DNA from: Flavisolibacter ginsenosidimutans
GTDB taxonomy: Bacteria; Bacteroidota; Bacteroidia; Chitinophagales; Chitinophagaceae
Direction of reading: 5' to 3'
Assembly: GCF_007970805.1 (NCBI RefSeq)
Contig: NZ_CP042433.1
Location: 4,836,001-4,900,000 of the forward strand
DNA: 64,000 bases
Of the stretch, positions 23,814 through 32,094 are shown piece by piece (the stretch's first letter is position 1; the number at the start of each line of letters is the position of its first letter). The position numbers were made by a program, and so were the translations under genes. The notes beneath the pieces are model-generated. The model was given only the letters and a program-made list of their open reading frames with translations, had not been told where the DNA came from and searched no databases.

Positions 23814-25481
23814 ATGGCAACATTTGGTGAACTCGGATTGAACGAAGAGATACTGAAATCCGTTGAAGAGCTGGGCTTTACGCAACCAACACCCATCCAG
23901 GAAAAGGCAATCCCGGTGCTGCTTTCCGGCACAAAAGATTTAATTGGCCTGGCACAAACCGGCACCGGCAAAACCGCTGCCTTTGGCCTTCCGCTTTTGC
24001 AATTAATTGATTCCGCAAAAAAATATCCGCAGGCACTCATTGTTTGTCCTACGCGGGAACTCTGCCTGCAAATTGTAAGCGAAGTTGAAAACTTCAAAAA
24101 ACACACACGCAACGTTCATCTCGTTGCGGTATATGGTGGTTCTTCCATCACGCAACAAATTCGCGACATCCGCCGCGGCGTGCATGTTGTGGTGGCCACG
24201 CCGGGCCGATTGATTGATCTAATCGAGCGCAAGGCAATTAACCTTGAAGAAATCAGCTACGTGGTTTTGGACGAAGCCGACGAGATGCTGAACATGGGCT
24301 TTCAGGACGACATCGAATTTATTTTACAGAACACGCCCAAGCGTGAAAGCACCTGGCTTTTCAGCGCAACGATGCCGCCGGAAATTCGAAACGTAAGCAA
24401 GCGGTACATGAAAGATCCGTTCGAGATTACCGTTGGCAAAAAGAATACAGCCAACAAGAACGTGGATCATCAATTTGTGGTAACAGCGGCTCATCATCGT
24501 TACGAAACGCTCAAGCGTCTGATTGATTTTAATCCCGGTATGTACGGCATCATCTTCACCCGCACCAAAGCCGATGCGCAGGAGATTGCCGAAAAGCTGA
24601 CAAGGGAAGGATACGACATTGATGCGCTGCACGGTGACTTAACGCAGCAGCAACGCAACAAAGTGATGGACGAGTTTCGCGAGAAAACCTTGCAACTTTT
24701 GATCGCAACAGACGTTGCGGCCCGCGGCATTGACGTGCAAGGCATCACACACGTTATCAATTACGAGCTGCCCGATGATATCGAAGTTTACACACACCGC
24801 AGCGGCCGTACAGGGCGGGCTGGCAAAACAGGGGTTTGTATTTCCATCGTGCACGTCCGCGAAGCTTACCGCATCCGTGACATTGAGCGCATGGTACAAG
24901 TGCCTTTTCACAAGCTCGAAATTCCGTCGGGCAAAGACGTTTGCCGCAAGCAATTCTTTTATTTCATGGACAAGTTGCTGGCAACCGACATTAGCCACGG
25001 CGATTACGAATCTTATTTGCCAATGCTTGCAGAAAAATTTGCCGACATCAGCAAAGAAGAAGTATTGAAAAGAGTGGCTGCGTTAGAATTTGACCGCTTC
25101 TTAAAATATTACGAGAATGCCGAAGACCTTAACGTTCGCGAACGTCGCGATGATAGAAGAGGAAGCGAAAGACAAAGCGATAGAGGCGGCGAACGAAGAA
25201 GGGATACAAGAGGCAGAGAGTTTGGCGGTGGTGGAAACACAACCCGTTTATTCGTAAACCTCGGAACCAAAGATGGCTTTTACAAAGCAAGTTTCCTCCA
25301 ATTTATTTTGGACATGAGCGATTTGGGCAAAGACGTTCTCGGCCGCATTGACATGAAGGAAATGAACAGTTGGGTAGAAGTAGAGAAAGGCGCTGCGCAA
25401 AAGATGATGCAGGCTATTGACGGAAAAAAATACAAGGGCCGCCGGATACGAATGAATGAGGCGGATAGTGTGCGCAGATAA
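23814..25481 (+). CDS. DEAD-box RNA helicase with C-terminal RNA-binding domain (DeaD/CsdA-like)
   Basis: 555 residues. Motif I AQTGTGKT (47-54), motif II DEAD (153-156), SAT and HRSGRTGRAG are present. A basic linker rich in Arg/Glu/Gly (about 445-478) is followed by a DbpA-type RNA-recognition domain (TRLFVNLGTKDGFYKASFLQFILDMSDLGKDVLGRIDMKEMNSWVEVE). Such enzymes unwind RNA in ribosome assembly and cold response. The protein resembles DeaD/CsdA in length and layout; no specific substrate is proven. Confidence 0.92.
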   Translation: MATFGELGLNEEILKSVEELGFTQPTPIQEKAIPVLLSGTKDLIGLAQTGTGKTAAFGLPLLQLIDSAKKYPQALIVCPTRELCLQIVSEVENFKKHTRNVHLVAVYGGSSITQQIRDIRRGVHVVVATPGRLIDLIERKAINLEEISYVVLDEADEMLNMGFQDDIEFILQNTPKRESTWLFSATMPPEIRNVSKRYMKDPFEITVGKKNTANKNVDHQFVVTAAHHRYETLKRLIDFNPGMYGIIFTRTKADAQEIAEKLTREGYDIDALHGDLTQQQRNKVMDEFREKTLQLLIATDVAARGIDVQGITHVINYELPDDIEVYTHRSGRTGRAGKTGVCISIVHVREAYRIRDIERMVQVPFHKLEIPSGKDVCRKQFFYFMDKLLATDISHGDYESYLPMLAEKFADISKEEVLKRVAALEFDRFLKYYENAEDLNVRERRDDRRGSERQSDRGGERRRDTRGREFGGGGNTTRLFVNLGTKDGFYKASFLQFILDMSDLGKDVLGRIDMKEMNSWVEVEKGAAQKMMQAIDGKKYKGRRIRMNEADSVRR

Positions 25482-25485
25482 GTGA

Positions 25486-25570
25486 AACGTAAGAAGTGAA
25501 AAGTGAGACAAGAGTAAACGATGAATTGAAAGTCTCTACGGTTTCACATTTGACGTTTCACTTCTCTTGG
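25486..25570. repeat. Imperfect palindrome downstream of the helicase
   Basis: GTGAAACGTAAGAAGTGAAAAG on the left and CACATTTGACGTTTCACTTCTC on the right are imperfect complements of GTGAAACGT-type words also seen near lipB. Confidence 0.65.
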
Positions 25571-25597
25571 CCGTCATATAAAGTCCAAAAAAAAATT

Positions 25598-25626
25598 TTT
25601 GTAAGCAGTTCTCGTTTTTATATTTG
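25598..25626 (+). promoter_or_regulatory. Promoter of the aromatic operon (-33 TTTG, -7 TATATTTG)
   Basis: TTTG at 25598-25601 and TATATTTG at 25619-25626 match the Bacteroidota -33/-7 consensus with a 17-nt spacer. Transcription is predicted to start within a few bases of the leader ORF's ATG at 25635, giving a very short 5' leader. Confidence 0.55.
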
Positions 25627-25634
25627 TTGTCAGA

Positions 25635-25709
25635 ATGACAAACAACAAAGCATACGGTTACTTTTATTTTAGCTTCTATTTTACAGGGAGCCGGGAGTGC
25701 TTTTGTTGA
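25635..25709 (+). CDS. Phe/Tyr-rich leader peptide of the aromatic operon
   Basis: A 24-codon ORF upstream of pheA. Nine of 24 residues are aromatic, and eight fall in the ten-residue run YGYFYFSFYF (codons 7-16). In ribosome-mediated attenuation, shortage of charged tRNA-Phe or tRNA-Tyr stalls the ribosome there. The run is followed by codons that pair with the terminator's 5' arm (see the attenuator entry). The size, the codon clustering and the downstream genes (pheA, aminotransferase, tyrA) fit a leader peptide, not a functional protein. It lacks other features. Confidence 0.8.
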   Translation: MTNNKAYGYFYFSFYFTGSRECFC

Positions 25710-25769
25710 TAAAAAGGATAAGAACCAAACTCAATAAAAGAAGTCCCGGCAAACAGCCGGGACTTTTCG
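25690..25769 (+). promoter_or_regulatory. Transcription attenuator: terminator and competing antiterminator
   Basis: Terminator: a ten-base-pair perfect stem, AAGTCCCGGC (25741-25750) with GCCGGGACTT (25756-25765), AAACA loop, then a T-rich run up to the pheA ATG. Antiterminator: GCCGGGA (25690-25696) within the leader ORF pairs with TCCCGGC (25744-25750), extended by CTTTT (25700-25704) with AAAAG (25736-25740). Both use the same 5' terminator arm, so they exclude each other. A ribosome stalled at most of the aromatic codons leaves 25690-25704 free (antitermination). A ribosome at the stop codon (25707) covers it (termination). Confidence 0.8.
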
Positions 25770-25773
25770 TTTT

Positions 25774-26604
25774 ATGGCAAACAAAGTATCCATACAAGGT
25801 TTCGAAGGCAGCTTTCACCAGATTGCGGCCCGGCAATTTTTTGGAAAAGAGATCGGCATTCTTCCCTGCGCTACTTTTCGCGAAGTGATTGAGACCACCA
25901 AAGGCGGCGAAACCGACGCCAGCGTGATGGCGATTGAAAACTCCATCGCGGGCAGCATTCTTCCCAATTACAATTTGCTGCACAAATCCGGGCTTTCCAT
26001 CATCGGCGAAGTTTACCTGCCCATCAAACAACACCTGCTTGTAAATCCCGGCGTGAAGTTCGAAGACATCAAAGAAGTGCATTCGCATCCCATCGCCATT
26101 TTGCAGTGCATGGATTTTTTAGCAAAGCACAATTGGAAACTCGTTGAAACAGAAGACACGGCCTTAAGCGCAAAGCACATTCACCAACGCAAAAGCAAAC
26201 ACATTGCCGGTGTTGCTGGAAAGTTGGCTGCCGAACTTTTTGACCTGGAAATAGCCGTCGAAAACATTCACACCGAAAAGAACAATTACACTCGCTTTTT
26301 GATTCTGCAGAAGAAAGCCGTGGAGAGAGAAGATGCCGACAAAGCCTCGCTTTCTTTTCATACCGATCACTCAAGAGGAAGCCTTGCCAAGGTGCTAACG
26401 AAGATTGCCGACGGCGGCATTAACTTAAGCAAGTTGCAAAGCTTTCCCATTCCAAGCAATGCGTGGAAATACAATTTTCACGCAGACATTGAGTTTGATT
26501 CGATGGAACAATTTCGCACCGTAATGAAAGAACTTGAGCCGGTAACGGAAGCCGTGAAAGTGTACGGTATTTACAAAAACGGAAACAGGAATTCATCCAA
26601 ATGA
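25774..26604 (+). CDS. pheA: Prephenate dehydratase
   Basis: Converts prephenate to phenylpyruvate, the committed phenylalanine step. 276 residues without a chorismate mutase domain (that is supplied by the DAHP synthase fusion downstream). The catalytic part has IENSIAG (54-60) and the conserved TRF motif (173-175). A C-terminal ACT regulatory domain runs about 192-270 with GSLAKVL. The usual ESRP allosteric motif reads QSFP here (222-225), so feedback by Phe may be altered or only look so. The ATG comes right after the attenuator; the gene overlaps the next by ATGA. Confidence 0.93.
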   Translation: MANKVSIQGFEGSFHQIAARQFFGKEIGILPCATFREVIETTKGGETDASVMAIENSIAGSILPNYNLLHKSGLSIIGEVYLPIKQHLLVNPGVKFEDIKEVHSHPIAILQCMDFLAKHNWKLVETEDTALSAKHIHQRKSKHIAGVAGKLAAELFDLEIAVENIHTEKNNYTRFLILQKKAVEREDADKASLSFHTDHSRGSLAKVLTKIADGGINLSKLQSFPIPSNAWKYNFHADIEFDSMEQFRTVMKELEPVTEAVKVYGIYKNGNRNSSK

Positions 26605-27776
26605 AAATAGAACTTGCAAACAGATTGGCCGGCATTGGTGAATATTATTTTTCGCAAAAACTGCGGGAGATAGATGAATTGAACAAAGCCGGAAAAGCCG
26701 TTATCAATTTGGGTATCGGCAGTCCAGACCTTGCACCGGACGCTGACGTAATCAAAACCTTGCAAACCGAAAGCAACAAGCCAAATGTACACGGTTACCA
26801 AAGCTACAAAGGAGTGGCTGCGTTGCGTGAAGCCATTGCCGCCTGGTATCAAAAATGGTACGGCGTTTCACTTGATGCGGCAACCGAAGTGCTTCCGCTG
26901 ATCGGTTCGAAAGAAGGCATCATGCACATTTGCATGACGTATTTGAACGAAGGTGACGAGGCGCTCATTCCAAATCCAGGCTATCCAACTTATAGCAGTG
27001 CGGTGAAATTGGCCGGCGGTAAACCCGTTTATTATCATTTGAATGAAGAGAATGATTGGGCGCCGAATTTTGATGAACTGGAGAAAACGGATTTATCGAA
27101 AGTAAAACTGATGTGGGTGAATTACCCGCAGATGCCCACCGGTCAATTGCCGACAAAAGAATTGTTTGAAAACCTTGTTGCCTTTGGAAAAAAAAATAAC
27201 ATTCTCATTTGTCACGATAATCCATACAGTTTTATTCTGAACGAAAGTCCGATGAGTCTTTTATCAGTCGAAGGTGCAAAAGACGTTGTGGTTGAACTAA
27301 ACTCGTTAAGCAAATCGCACAACATGGCCGGCTGGCGTGTGGGTATGCTTTGCGGCGCGAAGGAAAGAATTGATGAAGTGTTGCGCTTTAAAAGCAACAT
27401 GGACAGCGGCATGTTTTTGCCCATGCAATTAGCTGCGGCAAAAGCGTTAACACTAGATGAAAGCTGGCATCGTTCGTTGAACGAACAATACAAAAAACGA
27501 AGAGAAAAAGTTTTTGACTTGCTGCATTTATTGGAATGCTCGTATTCAAAAGAACAAGCGGGATTGTTTGTGTGGGCAAAAATTCCTTCAGCATACAAAG
27601 ATGGGTATGCGTTGAGTGATGAAGTGTTGTACAACGCGGCCGTGTTCATTACACCGGGCGGCATTTTTGGAAGCGAGGGAAATAATTACATCCGTGTGAG
27701 TCTTTGCAGCACGGTTGAAAATTTAGAAAAAGCCATTGGCAGAATTAAAACAAGTTTGAACGCAACAATAAAATGA
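26601..27776 (+). CDS. PLP-dependent aminotransferase, aspartate/aromatic type
   Basis: 391 residues of fold type I class I/II aminotransferases. The cofactor lysine is in LNSLSKSHNMAGWRVG (SLSKSHN, near residue 235), after CHDNPYSFI (the Asp/Tyr cofactor site); GIGSPDLAPD near 38-47 and NPGYPTYSS near 128-136 are family motifs. Its place between pheA and tyrA in a closely packed operon suggests transamination of phenylpyruvate and 4-hydroxyphenylpyruvate to Phe and Tyr, although other amino acids are possible. Both ends overlap neighbours by ATGA. Confidence 0.88.
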   Translation: MKIELANRLAGIGEYYFSQKLREIDELNKAGKAVINLGIGSPDLAPDADVIKTLQTESNKPNVHGYQSYKGVAALREAIAAWYQKWYGVSLDAATEVLPLIGSKEGIMHICMTYLNEGDEALIPNPGYPTYSSAVKLAGGKPVYYHLNEENDWAPNFDELEKTDLSKVKLMWVNYPQMPTGQLPTKELFENLVAFGKKNNILICHDNPYSFILNESPMSLLSVEGAKDVVVELNSLSKSHNMAGWRVGMLCGAKERIDEVLRFKSNMDSGMFLPMQLAAAKALTLDESWHRSLNEQYKKRREKVFDLLHLLECSYSKEQAGLFVWAKIPSAYKDGYALSDEVLYNAAVFITPGGIFGSEGNNYIRVSLCSTVENLEKAIGRIKTSLNATIK

Positions 27777-28612
27777 CAGTGACTGTTGTTGGCATAGGAT
27801 TGATTGGCGGTTCGATGGCAATTGCGTTAAAAGAAAAAGGCATTGCCACGAAAGTGATTGGCGTAGATGCAAACGCAGGGCATCAGCAAAAGGCACTGGA
27901 TTTGGGTTTGGTAGATGAAGTCTTGGACTTGGAAACTGCGGTAAAGGTTTCTGATCTAATCATTCTCTCCGTTCCGGTGAATGCGTTGTTATTGCTTGTA
28001 AATACGGTTTTGGATAATGTGGATAGGCAAGTAATGATGGATGCCGGGTCAACGAAAAGCGGGCTTCTAGATGTTATTAAAGACCATCCAAAACGCGGAC
28101 GCTTTGTGGCCACACACCCGATGTGGGGCACGGAATACAGCGGGCCGGAAGCAGCCGTACGCGGCGCTTTCACAGGCAAGGCAACAGTGATTTGCAACAA
28201 GGAAGAAAGCGACGAAGATGCAGTTGCGCTTGTTGAAAATATTTATCGCCAACTGGGCATGCACCTCGTGTACATGAACGCTGTTGACCACGACGTGCAC
28301 GTGGCTTATGTAAGTCATATTTCGCACATTACTTCCTTTGCTTTAGCAAACACGGTGTTGGAAAAAGAAAAGGAAGAGGAAGCAATTTTCGAATTGGCGA
28401 GCGGTGGTTTTGAAAGTACGGTGCGATTGGCAAAAAGCAATCCTGCAATGTGGGTCCCTATTTTCAAAGAGAACCGTGAAAACGTGCTTGATGTTTTGAA
28501 CGAACACATTAGCCAGTTGCGAAAGTTCAAAGCTTGCCTGGAGAAAGAGAATTACGAATACTTACAAGATTTAATTGTAAACGCGAACGGAATAAAGAAG
28601 ATCATAAAATGA
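27773..28612 (+). CDS. tyrA: Prephenate dehydrogenase
   Basis: Oxidative decarboxylation of prephenate to 4-hydroxyphenylpyruvate for tyrosine. 279 residues. NAD(P)-binding GIGLIGGSMA (7-16) and, further on, HPMWGTEYSGPEAA and a conserved HDVHVAYVSHISH His motif match the TyrA catalytic domain. There is no fused chorismate mutase or ACT domain. The start overlaps the aminotransferase stop (ATGA); then 94 bp separate it from the DAHP synthase gene. Confidence 0.93.
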   Translation: MTVTVVGIGLIGGSMAIALKEKGIATKVIGVDANAGHQQKALDLGLVDEVLDLETAVKVSDLIILSVPVNALLLLVNTVLDNVDRQVMMDAGSTKSGLLDVIKDHPKRGRFVATHPMWGTEYSGPEAAVRGAFTGKATVICNKEESDEDAVALVENIYRQLGMHLVYMNAVDHDVHVAYVSHISHITSFALANTVLEKEKEEEAIFELASGGFESTVRLAKSNPAMWVPIFKENRENVLDVLNEHISQLRKFKACLEKENYEYLQDLIVNANGIKKIIK

Positions 28613-28637
28613 TCATTGTCGAATAGAATTACCGAAC

Positions 28638-28663
28638 GTACAAGAGTGCGACGCAACGAAAGC
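28638..28663. repeat. 26-bp conserved word, copy 1
   Basis: Matches 61079-61104 with one mismatch in 26 bp; 20 bp are identical (GAGTGCGACGCAACGAAAGC). It lies 44-69 bp before the DAHP synthase start codon. It is the only notable content of the tyrA-DAHPS spacer and may be a regulatory or repeat element. Confidence 0.8.
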
Positions 28664-28706
28664 TAAATAGAATTACAAAAGCCGATAACATAAAAATTTA
28701 TACATC

Positions 28707-29795
28707 ATGCAAACAACAATGGAGAACCAAAAACGCAGTGTGCAGGACGCCTGGCAAAAGCGGCCGCTGATCATCTCTGGCCCTTGCAGCGCCGAAACCG
28801 AAGAACAGGTTTTGGAAACGGCAACACGTCTCGCAAAAACGGGTAAGGTAGACATGCTTCGCGCCGGCATTTGGAAGCCACGTACACGTCCCGGCAGTTT
28901 TGAAGGCGTGGGTACAAAAGGATTGCCCTGGTTGCAACAGGCAAGAAAACTTACAGGCCTTCCAACGGCTGTGGAAGTAGCCACTGGCAAGCAAGTGGAA
29001 GATGCGTTGCACTTCGATGTGGACGTGTTGTGGATTGGCGCCCGCACAACGGTAAACCCGTTCAGCGTGCAGGAAGTTGCGGATGCGTTGCGTGGCGTAA
29101 AGGTTCCTGTGCTCATTAAAAATCCTATCAACCCAGATTTAGAATTGTGGATCGGTGCTGTTGAACGCGTTGCCAAAGCTGGCATCGAACAAATTGGGCT
29201 GATTCACCGCGGCTTTTCGTCGTACGGCAACACGGAGTTTCGCAACGCACCGATGTGGCACCTTGCCATTGAAATGAAACGCCGCAATCCGAACATGCTT
29301 ATCATCAACGATCCTTCGCACATTTGCGGCCGTCGCGATATTTTGCTGGAGGTGGCGCAGGAAGCTATCAACCTTGATTACGATGGATTGATGATTGAAT
29401 CGCACATTGATCCCGACAATGCCTGGAGCGACGCAAAGCAACAAATCACACCGGAACAATTAGCGGGTTTGCTTGGCGAAATTGTTTGGCGCAAAGAAGA
29501 TATTCCGTCGGAAGAAGTGCACGCCATGCTTGAAAAAATGCGTGCGCAGATTAACCAGCTTGACGACGAATTGTTGCAGTTGTTAAGCCAACGCATGAAG
29601 ATTGCCGACAAGATTGGTCAATACAAAAAAGAAAACAACCTCACGATTTTGCAAACACGCCGCTGGAACGAGATTTTGGAAAGGGCTTGTAAGAAAGGAG
29701 AGAAGATGGGCCTTGGCCGCGAGTTCATTACAAAATATCTCGATGCGGTGCACATGGAAAGCATCAATCACCAGAACAAAATCTTTCACGGCTAA
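28707..29795 (+). CDS. Bifunctional DAHP synthase / chorismate mutase
   Basis: First step of the shikimate pathway fused to the chorismate branch enzyme. 362 residues. The N-terminal type I beta DAHP synthase has GPCSAE (25-30), the KPRTRPGSFEG and RTTVNPF motifs, and the metal-site IHRGFS. After about residue 265 an AroQ-type chorismate mutase helix bundle follows (MLEKMRAQINQLDDELLQLLSQRMKIADKIGQYK...). ATG 28707, with ATG 28719 (MENQ) as alternative. Its stop overlaps the next ATG by one base. Confidence 0.93.
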   Translation: MQTTMENQKRSVQDAWQKRPLIISGPCSAETEEQVLETATRLAKTGKVDMLRAGIWKPRTRPGSFEGVGTKGLPWLQQARKLTGLPTAVEVATGKQVEDALHFDVDVLWIGARTTVNPFSVQEVADALRGVKVPVLIKNPINPDLELWIGAVERVAKAGIEQIGLIHRGFSSYGNTEFRNAPMWHLAIEMKRRNPNMLIINDPSHICGRRDILLEVAQEAINLDYDGLMIESHIDPDNAWSDAKQQITPEQLAGLLGEIVWRKEDIPSEEVHAMLEKMRAQINQLDDELLQLLSQRMKIADKIGQYKKENNLTILQTRRWNEILERACKKGEKMGLGREFITKYLDAVHMESINHQNKIFHG

Positions 29796-30805
29796 TGCAC
29801 GCCAAAAAAATTCAGTTTAGCCGGCAGGCAACAACGTTTTATTTTGACGCAGCGTTTTCTAATTTGAAAAAGCTAGTGCCGCAAAAAACGTCCGTGTTGG
29901 TAACGGATGAACACGTATTTGCTGCGCACCAAAAACACTTCAAAGGCTGGAATACAATTGTGTTAAAAGCCGGCGAAGAATACAAAGTGCAGGCAACGCT
30001 TGATTCGCTCTTTGAACAATTGCTTGCGATGAAAGCCGACCGCACATGGACGCTTGTTGGTGTGGGCGGCGGCGTGGTTACAGACATGACGGGCTACGCG
30101 GCTTCGGTGTATTTGCGCGGCGTAAAGTTTGGCTTTGTGCCCACAACGATTTTGGCAATGGTAGACGCAGCCATCGGTGGCAAAAACGGAATTGATGTTG
30201 GCTTGTATAAAAACATGATCGGCACCATCAATCAACCGCAATTTTTGTTGTACGATGCGTCGTTGTTGAAAACTCTTCCACTTTCCGAATGGAGAAATGG
30301 TTTTGCCGAAGTCATTAAACATGCCGCTATCATGGATGCGCCGATGTTTAAAGAGCTCGAAAGCCGAAACGTTTTGTTCTATCAAAAGAACAAGGTGGCT
30401 TTGCAAAAATTGTTGCAGCGAAACGCGATGCTGAAATCGAAGGTGGTGAAGGAAGATGAGTTTGAAAAAGACAGGCGGCGCTTGCTGAACTTCGGACACA
30501 CATTAGGGCATGCAGTGGAAAAGCAATACGAATTAATGCACGGCGAATCGGTTGCAATCGGGATGGCGTTTGCGGCGAAGCTTTCGCAGGAAATGCTGCA
30601 TTTTAAAGGCATCGATAGATTAGTCAAATTGATTGATCAATACGGTTTGCCAATAACGGCAGGCTACGACAAGCAAAAGGTTTTTGACGTGTTGGTCAGC
30701 GATAAAAAACGCGAAGGCGAACAGATGAATTTTATCCTGCTTGAAAAGATCGGCAAAGCCGTGATAAGGAAAATTCCTTTACAAGAAATTTATAAACTCA
30801 TTTAA
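29795..30805 (+). CDS. aroB: 3-dehydroquinate synthase
   Basis: Second step of the shikimate pathway; cyclises DAHP with NAD and a metal. 336 residues. The NAD-binding GVGGGVVTDMTGYAASVYLRG, the FVPTTILAMVDAAIGGKNGID stretch and the LNFGHTLGHAVEKQYEL metal motif (His residues) are present. Translation is coupled at both ends (TAATG to the previous gene and to aroA). Confidence 0.95.
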   Translation: MHAKKIQFSRQATTFYFDAAFSNLKKLVPQKTSVLVTDEHVFAAHQKHFKGWNTIVLKAGEEYKVQATLDSLFEQLLAMKADRTWTLVGVGGGVVTDMTGYAASVYLRGVKFGFVPTTILAMVDAAIGGKNGIDVGLYKNMIGTINQPQFLLYDASLLKTLPLSEWRNGFAEVIKHAAIMDAPMFKELESRNVLFYQKNKVALQKLLQRNAMLKSKVVKEDEFEKDRRRLLNFGHTLGHAVEKQYELMHGESVAIGMAFAAKLSQEMLHFKGIDRLVKLIDQYGLPITAGYDKQKVFDVLVSDKKREGEQMNFILLEKIGKAVIRKIPLQEIYKLI

Positions 30806-32094
30806 TGCAGGTTACTGTTTCTCCCACACAGGTAAAAGGAACTGTTACAGCACCGGCCTCCAAAAGTGCCATGCAGCGGGCTTGCGCAGCGGCGTTGCTC
30901 AAAGGCGGCAAAACCGTTTTGCAAAATCCCGGTGTATCGAACGATGATGAAGCGGCACTGGATATAATTACACAACTTGGCGCAAACGTTCAAAGGGTGA
31001 ACGACACTGTTGTTATTGAAAGCAACGGTGTAGCGCCAATTTCGAATGAAATTAACTGCGGAGAAAGTGGTTTGTCGGCCCGCATGTTTACATCCATTGC
31101 AGCGTTAAGTAAAACACCCATTACCATTAACGGTAAAGGCAGCTTGGTGAAAAGGCCGTTTGATTTTTTTACCGAAGTGTTGCCGCAATTAGGTGTTGAT
31201 GTAAAAAGCAACAACGGCTTGCTTCCGTTGCACATAAGCGGTCCGCTTCAACCGAAGAACATTGAAGTTGACGGTTCTTTATCATCGCAGTTCTTAACAG
31301 GTTTGTTGTTTGCTTATTCTGCTGCTGGCGCAAACGATGTAACCATATCGGTAAAAAATCTTTCCAGCAAACCGTATATCGATCTTACATTAAAAGTGAT
31401 CAGCGACTTTGGTTTGTCCAAACCTGTAAACAACAATTATCAATCGTTCAATTTCTCTGATCAACCAATCAACCAATCAACGGCTCAACCGCTCAACTAT
31501 TCCGTTGAAGGCGACTGGAGCGGCGGTGCTTTTTTGTTGGTTGCCGGTGCGGTTGCCGGTGATATTGTTGTGAAAGGATTGAATGTTTTTTCAACGCAAG
31601 CCGACAAAGCCGTATTGCAGGCATTGATGCAAAGCGAAGCCACAATCAGCATTGAAGAATCGCAGATTCACATTCGCAAGAGCAAATTAAAACCCTTTCA
31701 TTTTAACGCCGTTGATTGTCCCGATTTGTTTCCACCCTTGGTTGCGCTTGCGGCTTATTGCGAAGGAACTTCGGTGATTGAAGGCGTGCATCGTTTAACG
31801 CACAAGGAAAGCAATCGTGCATTGACTTTGCAGGAAGAATTTGGAAAGATGGGTATTGAAATAGGTTTTCAAGATGACCTCATGCTGATTAAAGGAGGCG
31901 AAGGTGTGAAAGGTGCTGCGGTTCATTCGCGTCATGACCACCGTATTGCAATGGCATGTGCTGTTGCGGCTTTGGGTGCGGAAGGTGATGTAACGATTGA
32001 AGAGGCGGAGGCGGTCAATAAATCCTACTTAAAATTTTGGAATGACCTTGCAAGATTGAACGCCACAATTTATTCCTTAGAAAAAAGCTTATGA
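30805..32094 (+). CDS. aroA: EPSP synthase (3-phosphoshikimate 1-carboxyvinyltransferase)
   Basis: Penultimate shikimate step. 429 residues with inverse alpha/beta repeat domains. Motifs include KSAMQRACAAALLKGG near the N-terminus, NCGESGLSARMF (about 77-88) and DHRIAMACAVAALGAEG near the C-terminus. Relative to the family, residues 218-231 (SDQPINQSTAQPLN) are an extra loop encoded by a tandem octamer array (31461-31492). Start ATG overlaps the aroB stop by one base; aroC begins at the overlapping ATGA. Confidence 0.95.
   Translation: MQVTVSPTQVKGTVTAPASKSAMQRACAAALLKGGKTVLQNPGVSNDDEAALDIITQLGANVQRVNDTVVIESNGVAPISNEINCGESGLSARMFTSIAALSKTPITINGKGSLVKRPFDFFTEVLPQLGVDVKSNNGLLPLHISGPLQPKNIEVDGSLSSQFLTGLLFAYSAAGANDVTISVKNLSSKPYIDLTLKVISDFGLSKPVNNNYQSFNFSDQPINQSTAQPLNYSVEGDWSGGAFLLVAGAVAGDIVVKGLNVFSTQADKAVLQALMQSEATISIEESQIHIRKSKLKPFHFNAVDCPDLFPPLVALAAYCEGTSVIEGVHRLTHKESNRALTLQEEFGKMGIEIGFQDDLMLIKGGEGVKGAAVHSRHDHRIAMACAVAALGAEGDVTIEEAEAVNKSYLKFWNDLARLNATIYSLEKSL
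31461..31492 (+). repeat. Octamer array inserted in aroA
   Basis: Four consecutive octamers TCAACCAA, TCAACCAA, TCAACGGC, TCAACCGC. They are the reverse-complement type of the words in the 7801-7876 palindrome (for example TTGGTTGA). The array is in frame and adds a loop to EPSP synthase. Confidence 0.85.

Noticed and set aside
25741..25769. Hairpin considered as a plain terminator of the helicase gene
   Set aside because: It lies 260 bp after the helicase, beyond another palindrome, and is preceded by its own promoter and leader ORF; the attenuator reading fits better.
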